Origin: Pseudomonadota bacterium
GTDB taxonomy: Bacteria; Pseudomonadota; Alphaproteobacteria; Sphingomonadales; Sphingomonadaceae
NCBI GenBank assembly: GCA_030271565.1
Contig: JARXKR010000014.1
Coordinates: 1-22,119 of the forward strand
Direction of reading: 5' to 3'
Length of the DNA: 22,119 bases
Shown: positions 1 to 5,750 of the stretch, in pieces
Numbering within the stretch: position 1 is the first letter of the stretch
How the letters are laid out: every line of letters starts with the position of its first letter
Notes under the pieces: model-generated
Database searches by the model: none
What the model saw: only the letters and a program-made list of their open reading frames with translations
Told to the model about the DNA's origin: nothing
Made by a program: the position numbers and the translations under genes

Positions 1-571
1 GCAGCGGCGTGTCGATGAATGCGGGCATCAGGTCGCGCACCATGATCCCGTCCTCGTACCATTCGGCGTCTAGACATTCGGTCACCGCGCGCACCCCGAA
101 TTTGGTCGCGGCATAAATCGACGCGCCGGGCGTGCCGTAGATCCCCGCCGCGCTGGCGGTGTTGAGCAGGCACGAGCCGGGCGCGCTCGCCTTGAGCCAC
201 GGATGCGCGGCTTGCGCGCCAAAAATCACACCCTTGAGGTTGATATCGAGGCAGCGCTCGATCTCGGCCTCGCTGTGTTCGATGATCTGGCCGCCCAGCG
301 GGATGCCGGCGTTGTTGAACACCACGTCGATCCGTCCGCCGGACAGGGCGGCACAGGCAGCCAGCGCGGTGTCCCACGCACCCCGATCGCGCACGTCGAG
401 CTTATGGAGCGAACTGGCCCCCGCCGGCAAGTGTGCGGCGGTGCCGCGCATGCCCGCCTCATCGATATCCGCGAGGCCGACAAACCAGCCTTCAGCGCCA
501 AACTTCTGCGCCACCGCGCGCCCGATGCCGGAGCCTCCGCCGGTGATGAAGATTGTCTTGCGTACCACCAT
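1..571 (-). CDS. SDR-family NAD(P)-dependent oxidoreductase (3' end outside window)
   Basis: This reads as a classical short-chain dehydrogenase/reductase, of which 190 residues are inside the window. The Rossmann glycine motif TGGGSGIG is at residues 10-17. Acidic residues after beta-2 (LADID, 34-38) suggest NAD(H) preference. NNAG is at 86-89, and the catalytic set Ser140, Tyr153 and Lys157 lies in NTAS...SIYAATK. The start is the ATG at 571, preceded by a GGGGAGGA ribosome binding site (578-585). An ATG five bases upstream is out of frame. The reading frame is open to the window edge, so the C-terminus, which sets substrate specificity, is missing and the substrate cannot be named. It is transcribed away from the cassette pair and on the same strand as the AlkA-like gene, which may once have been its direct upstream neighbour. 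SDR membership is clear from motifs; anything more specific is unknown. Confidence 0.9.
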   Translation of the reverse strand, partial: MVVRKTIFITGGGSGIGRAVAQKFGAEGWFVGLADIDEAGMRGTAAHLPAGASSLHKLDVRDRGAWDTALAACAALSGGRIDVVFNNAGIPLGGQIIEHSEAEIERCLDINLKGVIFGAQAAHPWLKASAPGSCLLNTASAAGIYGTPGASIYAATKFGVRAVTECLDAEWYEDGIMVRDLMPAFIDTPL

Positions 572-611
572 GGCATCCTCCCCGAATCACGCTTACACGC
601 TTGTCAGCAAG

Positions 612-638
612 GCTTACAGCGCCGGGTTGTTATAGCAA
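612..638 (-). promoter_or_regulatory. Candidate SDR promoter, overlapping the AlkA-tail repeat
   Basis: On the - strand, TTGCTAT (632-638) is followed after 13 nt by TGTAAGC (612-618), about 40 bp upstream of the SDR start. The geometry matches the TTGCGGA-N13-GyTAGC element shared by the two cassette genes. The TTG half lies inside the AlkA C-terminal tail repeat. GCTTACA occurs twice (591-597 and 612-618) and could be an operator. This is inference by analogy only. Confidence 0.3.
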
Positions 639-644
639 TGCCAG
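615..644 (-). repeat. Orphan copy of the AlkA-like gene's 3' end (direct repeat, left copy)
   Basis: This 30-bp stretch matches 2527-2556 in the same orientation with 28 of 30 identities (mismatches at 623 and 626), including an 18-bp perfect core (627-644). Read on the - strand it encodes WHCYNNPAL and then a stop, exactly the C-terminus of the AlkA-like protein. Both mismatches are synonymous (AAC/AAT and CCG/CCA), and the stop codons are TAA here and TAG at the right copy. The two copies flank the 1.9-kb stretch that holds the paralogous cassette pair. This looks like an attachment-type duplication or the remnant of a second alkA copy. Confidence 0.75.
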
Positions 645-770
645 CGGTCAGACAGTTGTGAACTGTCATAATCCCCACAACTCTGCGGCTTTGAACCTGA
701 AATGCAGTTGAGCGCAATGCCTGCATTTCCAGTTTTTCGCGCAAAAGCGGACTGTCCGGACTCGACCCGA

Positions 771-798
771 TTGCGGACATCGCCGCTTCTGCTAGCCT
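771..798 (+). promoter_or_regulatory. Probable promoter of the first cassette gene
   Basis: TTGCGGA (771-777), 13 nt, then GCTAGC (791-796) ends 24 nt before the ATG at 821. The second cassette gene has the same element with identical internal spacing (TTGCGGA at 1590-1596, GTTAGC at 1610-1615) and nearly the same distance to its ATG (50 and 49 nt). Outside these blocks the two upstream sequences have diverged, so conservation of blocks and spacing is comparative evidence for a promoter. The exact -35/-10 assignment is inferred. Confidence 0.5.
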
Positions 799-820
799 CG
801 AGTGAGGACGGGGTTTTCAG

Positions 821-1528
821 ATGCATTTTCATTTACCTAAGCCGCTGCACGGATGGCGTGAGTTCGTCGGCGAGATTGCGATCATTGTCATCGGCGTGAG
901 CATAGCGCTCATAGCCGAGCAAGTTGTCGAGGCAGCACACTGGAGGAACGTGGTTGCTGAGGAGAGTGCGGCCCTCGACAACGAGGTTGCAGAAATTTGG
1001 GGGGCGATGACCGCTCGGGTTGGTCAGCAGTCTTGCATCGATCAACGCCTTGCTGATTTAGCGCTCGTGTTCGCTCGCCATGATACCGGCCTCCCGCTCG
1101 GACTTATCGGCCCCGTTGGCCGTCCGCGTGTTTTTACAGCGGGGCGATCCGCACTGGAAATAGCCACTGCAGATCAGGCGCTGTCGCACATGCCACTCGA
1201 ACGCAAGCAGGCTTACTTTGCCGTTTACTTAGGCTACGATACCTTCGCGGCGAGCGCGCAAGAAGAGCGTGCCAGCTGGCGCGCGCTTCAAGCTTTGGAC
1301 CACTCAGAGACACTGGCGGCACCCGACTGGAGGGATTTGCGCAAAGCTTACGATGATGCCGTTGACAGCAATGTGTCGATGAAGATCAACCTTGTAATTG
1401 GGCCAGTGGAGCATTGGCTTTCCCCGTTCGCGAAGTTTCCGCCTCAGCCAATCAACCGGCGCGCACTCGAGCTACCATCGGTGCGGGAACTATGTTCTCC
1501 TGCGGTGGCAAAAGGACCTAATGTCTAG
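821..1528 (+). CDS. Membrane-anchored protein of unknown function, cassette copy 1
   Basis: A 235-residue protein whose function I do not recognise. A short basic/aromatic N-terminus (MHFHLPKPLHGWREF) precedes one hydrophobic segment at about residues 16-36 (GEIAIIVIGVSIALIAEQ). About 200 mostly helical-looking, charged residues follow, likely periplasmic by the positive-inside rule. The GEI-x-IxVIGxxIAL pattern resembles the membrane anchor of the DUF6090-type family, which is recall and not a search result. It is a full-length paralogue of the gene at 1639: the first 18 residues are identical (divergence starts at residue 27), and the only two cysteines of each protein are conserved (Cys72 and Cys225 here), suggesting a disulfide. 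The ATG is fixed by the strong 5' identity with the paralogue; upstream GTGAGGA (802-808) is a weak ribosome binding site. Base composition is less GC-rich than the dcw genes. Confidence 0.8.
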   Translation: MHFHLPKPLHGWREFVGEIAIIVIGVSIALIAEQVVEAAHWRNVVAEESAALDNEVAEIWGAMTARVGQQSCIDQRLADLALVFARHDTGLPLGLIGPVGRPRVFTAGRSALEIATADQALSHMPLERKQAYFAVYLGYDTFAASAQEERASWRALQALDHSETLAAPDWRDLRKAYDDAVDSNVSMKINLVIGPVEHWLSPFAKFPPQPINRRALELPSVRELCSPAVAKGPNV

Positions 1529-1536
1529 TCCTTCAG

Positions 1537-1549
1537 GTTCGCTTTCCAC
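1537..1549 (+). repeat. Motif after the cassette stop codon, copy 1
   Basis: GTTCGCTTTCCAC begins nine nt after the stop of cassette gene 1. The identical 13-mer lies at 2395-2407, ten nt after the stop of cassette gene 2. With the shared promoter and 5' end, it marks the downstream edge of a duplicated unit of about 820 bp. Any function is unknown; no convincing hairpin is associated with it. Confidence 0.55.
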
Positions 1550-1589
1550 CTCAAAATGGACCTTAGCGGCTGGTCCGAGATCGACAACA

Positions 1590-1617
1590 TTGCGGAGCCT
1601 GCCGGGTGTGTTAGCTA
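1590..1617 (+). promoter_or_regulatory. Probable promoter of the second cassette gene
   Basis: TTGCGGA (1590-1596), 13 nt, then GTTAGC (1610-1615) and an adjoining TAT (1616-1618), 49 nt upstream of the ATG at 1639. It matches the element before cassette gene 1 in sequence and spacing, including a common TCGAC block just upstream (762-766 and 1581-1585). This implies that each cassette is transcribed from its own promoter rather than as one operon. Confidence 0.5.
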
Positions 1618-1638
1618 TCGTCTCGATGGGGGTCTCGG

Positions 1639-2385
1639 ATGCATTTTCATTTACCTAAGCCGCTGCACGGATGGCGCGAGTTCGTCGGCGAGATCGCAAT
1701 TATCGTCATTGGCGTGCTGATTGCACTTGGAGCCGAATATCTGATCGAACAATGGCATTGGCACGAACAAGCCGATATAGCCGACGCTGCATTTAGAAAC
1801 GAGCTGTTAGAGGTGGGCGGGGTCGCCTACGAACGGCTTATCATCCAGCCATGTCTTCAGGGCCGTATTGGCGAGCTGTCAAACCATCTCAGTGAGACGA
1901 CTGAACGTTGGAAAGCCTCGCCGATGGCGGTTCGTAACAGCGCTTATCTCAACGTGATGCCCGTCGTTTATCGAGCGCCTACCCGACCATTGCTCACCGA
2001 TGGCTGGAAGAGCGCAATTGCCAGCGGCACTCTGAATCACCTTCCTTCTGAGCATGTCCAAGCACTTTCTTCGCTCTATGAGCAGGTGGTGCAATTTGAT
2101 GCACTACAAAGGGAAGAGGCGAAAGCCGCTGCCAGCCTAACGCCGCTCGGGTTCGATCGCAGACTTGATGGTTCCAACCGGATCCAGATGCTGGCGTCTC
2201 TTGCCGAAGTTGATCGCATCAATAGCCTTACGGCTCTCGATGCGAGCCAGATGTTGGAAGCGCTCCGCGCGCTCCACTTCAGATTCGACGTCAAGCTGGT
2301 TGAGACCGGTCGAAGGCAGATCATTAGCGAACAGAGAGCGGCGCGCGGGAGCTGCGTCGCCGACCTTCCATTAGACCTTGGGTAG
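1639..2385 (+). CDS. Membrane-anchored protein of unknown function, cassette copy 2
   Basis: A 248-residue paralogue of the upstream gene, function unknown. It has the same N-terminal block MHFHLPKPLHGWREF and one transmembrane segment at about 16-36, followed by a tryptophan/histidine-rich juxtamembrane stretch (EQWHWHEQ) and a long, probably periplasmic helical domain. Beyond the anchor, identity to copy 1 is low but collinear: a SA...A...L.H.P.E block (near residues 120-140 in both) and two cysteines, Cys72 at exactly the same position as in copy 1 and Cys239 near the C-terminus. These are the only cysteines. The first 26 codons differ from copy 1 at only six wobble positions, all synonymous. 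GGGGG (1628-1632) upstream of the ATG may be the ribosome binding site. The gene ends 140 bp before the convergent AlkA-like gene. Confidence 0.8.
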   Translation: MHFHLPKPLHGWREFVGEIAIIVIGVLIALGAEYLIEQWHWHEQADIADAAFRNELLEVGGVAYERLIIQPCLQGRIGELSNHLSETTERWKASPMAVRNSAYLNVMPVVYRAPTRPLLTDGWKSAIASGTLNHLPSEHVQALSSLYEQVVQFDALQREEAKAAASLTPLGFDRRLDGSNRIQMLASLAEVDRINSLTALDASQMLEALRALHFRFDVKLVETGRRQIISEQRAARGSCVADLPLDLG

Positions 2386-2394
2386 ACTGAGAGA

Positions 2395-2407
2395 GTTCGC
2401 TTTCCAC
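2395..2407 (+). repeat. Motif after the cassette stop codon, copy 2
   Basis: Identical to 1537-1549 and in the same position relative to the stop codon of its gene. It supports a tandem duplication that included sequence from the promoter to beyond the stop. Confidence 0.55.
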
Positions 2408-2525
2408 TCCATTTCGAACGTTGCAGGAGATTGAGGAACCACCCGAAAGGTGCCGTTAATGCCTCGGTTTCAAACGAACCATTCTTCCCCGGATAAGCGG
2501 CCTTCCCGTTGTAATGACGGCGCCT

Positions 2526-3143
2526 CTACAGCGCTGGATTGTTATAGCAATGCCAGGTGAAGATCGCCGCCGCGCCGCGGTGCGGGCGCCATGCTTCGGC
2601 GAGTTCTCGGGTCTGCTTTTCGGACGGGCGCGCTGCGAGGCCGAGGATCTTGTGGAGACCGGCTTGCACCGCAAGGTCGCCGGCGGGCCACATGTCGCCG
2701 CGCCCTTCGGCGAACAGCAAATATATCTCGGCCGACCAGCGCCCGATCCCCTTGATTCGGGTGAGCTGGGCGATGGCCTCCTCGTCGTCTGCCGGGAGCC
2801 CGTCGAAATCGAGTTCGCCGCTGACCACCAGTTCGCACAGCGAGCGCATGTAGCCCTGCTTTTGCCGGGAAAGCCCGCAGGCGCGCAGCGTATCGAACTC
2901 TGCGGCAAGGATTTTATCGGGCGGCAGGTCTTCCCCGGCAAACGCTTCAAACTTGCGCCACATCGATGCAGCCGCCGCAACGCTGACCTGCTGGCCGACG
3001 ATGGTCCGCATCAAGGTGCCATAACCGCGTGGGCGGATGCGCGGTTCGGGATAGCCGGCCGCTGCCAGCGCCCGCGCAATGCCCGGCTCGATCGATGCCA
3101 CAGCATCGAGATCGTGCTTCATCTGCTTCGCGCTTATTCCCAC
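2526..3143 (-). CDS. AlkA-like DNA-3-methyladenine glycosylase (HhH-GPD family)
   Basis: A base-excision-repair glycosylase that removes alkylated purines from DNA. With the GTG start at 3143 it is 205 residues. This size fits the short bacterial AlkA-type proteins that lack the N-terminal domain of E. coli AlkA. The signature is complete: TIVGQQVS (47-54), the helix-hairpin-helix RIKGIGRWSAEIYLL (129-143) and the Gly/Pro-Asp loop WPAGDLAVQ (152-160) with catalytic Asp156. It ends in WHCYNNPAL. Start choice: GTG 3143 gives the usual VGISAKQ lead-in as I recall it from homologues. ATG 3122 is the alternative, and neither has a strong ribosome binding site. A longer in-frame upstream extension would run antisense into the ferredoxin gene and is rejected. 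It is divergent from the ferredoxin. Its last nine codons recur at 615-644, beyond the cassette pair. Confidence 0.9.
   Translation of the reverse strand: MGISAKQMKHDLDAVASIEPGIARALAAAGYPEPRIRPRGYGTLMRTIVGQQVSVAAAASMWRKFEAFAGEDLPPDKILAAEFDTLRACGLSRQKQGYMRSLCELVVSGELDFDGLPADDEEAIAQLTRIKGIGRWSAEIYLLFAEGRGDMWPAGDLAVQAGLHKILGLAARPSEKQTRELAEAWRPHRGAAAIFTWHCYNNPAL
2527..2556 (-). repeat. AlkA 3' end, functional copy (direct repeat, right copy)
   Basis: This is the partner of 615-644 and the genuine 3' end of the AlkA-like gene (WHCYNNPAL, stop TAG at 2526-2528). The offset between copies is 1912 bp. The similarity stops sharply at both edges: the AlkA codons just upstream (positions above 2556) have no counterpart above 644. 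Confidence 0.75.
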
Positions 3144-3156
3144 CGTCTTGTCCCGC

Positions 3157-3185
3157 TTGCCAAAGGAAAGCCGGTTCGGTAGCAG
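3157..3185 (+). promoter_or_regulatory. Candidate ferredoxin promoter
   Basis: TTGCCAA (3157-3163) and GGTAGC (3178-3183) lie 50-75 bp upstream of the ferredoxin ATG. They resemble the cassette element TTGCGGA-N13-GyTAGC with one extra base of spacing. It lies in the divergent gap between the AlkA-like gene and the ferredoxin. Similarity only. Confidence 0.3.
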
Positions 3186-3233
3186 CCGCGCCAAGGCGCG
3201 AACAGGCGCTATCTGCGAAAAGGATGGTCCCAG

Positions 3234-3551
3234 ATGCCCAAGCTCGTTGTGGTCAATCGTGCCGGTGAAGAACAGCAGGTCGATGCGGCCAGCGGCGTCT
3301 CGGTGATGGAAGCGATCCGCGACAACGGCTTCGACGAATTGCTCGCGTTGTGCGGCGGGTGCTGTTCCTGCGCGACCTGCCACGTCTATGTCGATCCGGC
3401 CTTCGCCGACAAGGTCACCCCGCTGAGCGAAGACGAGAACGATCTGCTCGACAGCACCGATCACCGCCAGGACAATTCGCGGCTGTCGTGCCAGCTGCAG
3501 ATGAGTGACACGCTCGACGGGCTGAAGGTCACGATCGCACCCGAAGACTGA
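3234..3551 (+). CDS. 2Fe-2S ferredoxin (adrenodoxin type)
   Basis: A 105-residue soluble electron carrier. The four cluster ligands fit the vertebrate/bacterial adrenodoxin pattern C-x5-C-x2-C...C: Cys40, Cys46 and Cys49 in LCGGCCSCATCHVYV, and Cys86 in RLSCQLQM. Cys43 and Cys44 are additional. Ligand spacing, the CHVYVD segment, acidic helix (SEDENDLLD) and length are typical of ferredoxins that serve cytochrome P450 or ring-hydroxylating systems, or Fe-S assembly. No partner reductase or P450 lies beside it, so the partner is unknown. The ATG has AAAAGGA (3219-3225) at good spacing. It is followed by the cysteine synthase on the same strand after about 60 bp, so the two might be co-transcribed, linking sulfur and Fe-S metabolism (inference). 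Confidence 0.93.
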   Translation: MPKLVVVNRAGEEQQVDAASGVSVMEAIRDNGFDELLALCGGCCSCATCHVYVDPAFADKVTPLSEDENDLLDSTDHRQDNSRLSCQLQMSDTLDGLKVTIAPED

Positions 3552-3613
3552 CTTGACCGGAGGAAAGCGCATTTGCGTTGCGCTTGGGCCGGGCGCTGCC
3601 TAATTCTGGCCTG

Positions 3614-4615
3614 ATGACTGGAACCTGCTCTTCCACGCTCGATCTGATCGGCAATACGCCGCTGGTGCTGCTGCAAGGGCCAAGCGAGGCGGCTGGCTGC
3701 GAGATCTGGGGCAAGTGCGAATTCGCCAACCCGGGTGCCTCGGTCAAGGACCGCGCCGCGCTGTGGATCGTTCGCGACGCCGAGGACAAGGGCTTGCTCC
3801 AGCCCGGCGGGACGATTGTCGAGGGAACTGCCGGCAACACCGGGATCGGGCTCGCGCTGGTCGCCAATGCGCTCGGTTACAAGACCGTGATCGTCATGCC
3901 TGAGAACCAGTCCAAGGAAAAGATGGACACTTTGCGCGCGCTGGGGGCCGAACTGGTGCTGGTGCCGCCCGCGCCATTCTCCAATCCGGGGCACTTCGTG
4001 CACACCTCGCGGCGGCTGGCTGAGGAAACCGAGGGCGCGGTCTGGGCCAACCAGTTCGACAATGTCGCCAATCGCAAGGCCCATATCGAAAGCACCGCAT
4101 GCGAAATCTGGGAGCAGCTCGAAGGCCGGATCGACGGCTTCACTTGCGCCGCCGGGACCGGCGGGACCATCGCCGGGGTCGGGCTGGGGCTCAAGGCTTT
4201 CGACGAGAATGTGCGGATCGCGCTGACCGACCCGCACGGCGCCGCGCTGTATAATTACTACGCTTGCGGCGAGCTGCGCGCCGAAGGCTCATCGGTCGCC
4301 GAAGGGATCGGGCAGGGGCGGATCACCGCCAATCTCGAAGGCGCACCAATCGACACCCAGTTCCGCGTATCGGATGAAGAAGGCCTCGAATGGGTCGGGC
4401 GGCTGCTGTCCGAAGAAGGATTGTGTCTGGGGCTTTCATCGGGGATCAACGTCGCCGGTGCGATTGCGCTCGGGCAGCAACTGATCGCCGAAGGCCGCGA
4501 GGACGTGCGCGTCGCGACGATCCTGTGCGACACCGGCTTCCGCTACCTATCCAGCTTGTACAATGCCGAGTGGCTGCGCGCGAAAGGATTGCCGGTCTTC
4601 CCCTGGCTCGCTTGA
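3614..4615 (+). CDS. cysK: Cysteine synthase (PLP-dependent O-acetylserine sulfhydrylase family)
   Basis: Fold-type II PLP enzyme, 333 residues, expected to make cysteine from O-acetylserine and sulfide in the cytoplasm. IGNTPLV is at 12-18. The PLP lysine is Lys45 in NPGASVKDRAA. The substrate/PLP asparagine loop EGTAGNTGIG is at 70-79, the phosphate-binding GTGGTIAG at 181-188, and SSGIN at 275-279 near the pyridine ring. The C-terminal part (CDTGFRYLSSLYN...) is more like the CysK-related group with an extended tail than classical E. coli CysK, so substrate specificity is less certain than family. Start: ATG 3614 begins where homologues usually begin (TLDLIGNTPL). An in-frame TTG at 3578 has the better Shine-Dalgarno sequence (GGAGGAAA, 3559-3566) and would add 12 residues. 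Confidence 0.88.
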   Translation: MTGTCSSTLDLIGNTPLVLLQGPSEAAGCEIWGKCEFANPGASVKDRAALWIVRDAEDKGLLQPGGTIVEGTAGNTGIGLALVANALGYKTVIVMPENQSKEKMDTLRALGAELVLVPPAPFSNPGHFVHTSRRLAEETEGAVWANQFDNVANRKAHIESTACEIWEQLEGRIDGFTCAAGTGGTIAGVGLGLKAFDENVRIALTDPHGAALYNYYACGELRAEGSSVAEGIGQGRITANLEGAPIDTQFRVSDEEGLEWVGRLLSEEGLCLGLSSGINVAGAIALGQQLIAEGREDVRVATILCDTGFRYLSSLYNAEWLRAKGLPVFPWLA

Positions 4616-4635
4616 TCGGCTAGGATCGCCCCAAG

Positions 4636-4980
4636 ATGGCAACACAACCGCCACATCGGGTTCTGCAACCACTCGTCGCTCCGCAGCACTATGTGCCGCC
4701 CGGCGCGCGTGAACTGCGTGCTCAAGCCGTGCAGCGGCTCCAGTCAGGGCTGTTCGGGATTGCTGCGATCGTCATGGTGGTCGGGCTGGCCAATATCATC
4801 AACGACCGCGCCCGCCAGGCCGATGCCCGCCCGCTGAGTTCGGCCGCTTCGAGTTCGAGCGCGTCGCAAGGCAGCGATCCGCTGGCCGATATCGGGGTCG
4901 TGCCCTCGCAGCAGCCTGATGTCGCCCCGCGCGCCAAGGCTCCTGCAACTACGCCACCGCCTGCCGGGGCGCAGCATTAA
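4636..4980 (+). CDS. Small single-pass membrane protein of unknown function
   Basis: A 114-residue protein not recognised as a named family. It has a hydrophilic N-terminus with prolines and histidines, one membrane segment at about 38-55 (GLFGIAAIVMVVGLANII), then a low-complexity Ser/Ala/Pro-rich tail of about 55 residues. The tail suggests an extended periplasmic or linker region. AGGA (4622-4625) precedes the ATG by 10 nt. It lies 20 bp after the cysteine synthase gene and overlaps the next gene by 62 nt in another frame if that gene's ATG at 4919 is used. The pairing suggests that the two encode partners, but no function can be given. Confidence 0.65.
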   Translation: MATQPPHRVLQPLVAPQHYVPPGARELRAQAVQRLQSGLFGIAAIVMVVGLANIINDRARQADARPLSSAASSSSASQGSDPLADIGVVPSQQPDVAPRAKAPATTPPPAGAQH

Positions 4981-5713
4981 CAAAACCGCGTTTCGGCTGG
5001 CGGTTCTCGGCTTGGCGCTCGCGCTGGGCCTGATCGGCTGGTTCAGCCTGCATCGACCGCAAGCCCCGACCAAACCCATCGGCCTGTTCACTTCGCTCCC
5101 GCTGGTGTGGAGCGAGGAGCCCGGAATCGGCGGCGAACTACGCGGGGACCAAGCACCTCATTGGGCGAAAACCGCGCTGGCCCGGCAAGGCGCAGTTGTG
5201 CCGCTCGATACGCTGACACCAGCGCCGCGCTCGCTGAGTGGATTGTCGCGACTGGTGATAGCGCAGCCGCGCGCGCTGAGCCCGACCGAGAACGTCGCGC
5301 TCGATGCCTGGGTGCGTGGCGGCGGACAACTCCTGTTGCTCGCCGATCCGGCCTGGACAGAGGAATCGTCCTATCCGATCGGCGATCCGCGCCGCCCGCA
5401 GGCGGCCGCGATGCTGTCCCCGATTCTCGCCCGCTGGGGGCTGCAACTGCAGTTCGATGCCGCACAACCGCTCGAGCAGCACGACCGCAAAGTAATGGGC
5501 TTCACTATCCCGACCGTACTCGCCGGGACCTTTGTGACGCGCGGGCAAGCCAATTGCCGGTTATGGGGTGAGGGCCTCGCGGTGACCTGCGCGATCGGCA
5601 AGGGACGGGTCTTCGCGCTCGCCGACGCGGCCGTGCTCGAACGCGAGGACCCGGATGGGCGCCGTGCCCGCGCATTCGAAAACCTGCTCGACAGCGCTTT
5701 TGTCGGCAATTGA
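4919..5713 (+). CDS. Membrane-anchored DUF4350/GldG-like domain protein
   Basis: 264 residues with one hydrophobic segment at about 24-42, followed by a soluble domain. Features such as LFTSLPLVW (about 57-65), LVIAQPRALSPTENVALDAW, RGGGQLLLLADP and GKGRVFALADAAVLE look like the glutamine-amidotransferase-like fold seen in DUF4350 and GldG/ABC-auxiliary domains, which lack an amidotransferase nucleophile. This is recall of pattern, not a search. The start is uncertain: ATG 4919 lies inside the preceding gene and has only a weak ribosome binding site. Homologues may begin nearer the transmembrane segment, where ATT 4976 overlaps the previous stop codon. The stop is 14 bp upstream of the first MraZ-type box, so this gene is the upstream neighbour of the dcw operon rather than part of it. 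Confidence 0.65.
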   Translation: MSPRAPRLLQLRHRLPGRSINKTAFRLAVLGLALALGLIGWFSLHRPQAPTKPIGLFTSLPLVWSEEPGIGGELRGDQAPHWAKTALARQGAVVPLDTLTPAPRSLSGLSRLVIAQPRALSPTENVALDAWVRGGGQLLLLADPAWTEESSYPIGDPRRPQAAAMLSPILARWGLQLQFDAAQPLEQHDRKVMGFTIPTVLAGTFVTRGQANCRLWGEGLAVTCAIGKGRVFALADAAVLEREDPDGRRARAFENLLDSAFVGN

Positions 5714-5727
5714 AGCGGCGATTCGCC

Positions 5728-5750
5728 GGGACTCGCGGGATTTCGCGGGA
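5728..5750 (+). promoter_or_regulatory. MraZ-type box array 1 (three GGGA direct repeats)
   Basis: GGGA occurs at 5728, 5737 and 5747, i.e. spacings of 9 and 10 bp, within a CGCGGGAT-like repeat. MraZ is known to bind several GGG-containing direct repeats with about 10-bp period upstream of its own gene (for example TGGGN boxes with 5-nt spacers in E. coli). Position 5' of mraZ and periodicity fit. Assignment to MraZ is inferred. Confidence 0.6.

Noticed and set aside
699..737. Inverted repeat GAAATGCAG/CTGCATTTC followed by TTTTT as an intrinsic terminator
   Set aside because: The stem is AT-rich with a 13-nt loop, the T-run is short and offset, and no + strand gene ends upstream. It may be an operator or chance.
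614..832. A 72-codon - strand frame ending in WHCYNNPAL, as a real gene
   Set aside because: Only the last nine codons resemble a protein (the AlkA tail); the rest has no AlkA similarity, covers the promoter of cassette gene 1, and has no ribosome binding site. Treated as a repeat remnant.
2435..2460. Small hairpin (CACC-CGAAA-GGTG) after cassette gene 2 as a terminator
   Set aside because: Only four pairs and no T-run; too weak to call.
645..2526. The cassette region as an insertion sequence
   Set aside because: No transposase, no terminal inverted repeats and no short target duplication; the flanking 30-bp copies are coding tails in direct orientation.
2514..3182. A 222-codon + strand frame opposite the AlkA-like gene
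   Set aside because: The - strand has the full HhH-GPD signature, and the + frame shows no family features.
3461..4237. A 258-codon open frame on the - strand opposite the cysteine synthase
   Set aside because: Antisense shadow of a gene with full PLP-enzyme signatures; no homology visible.
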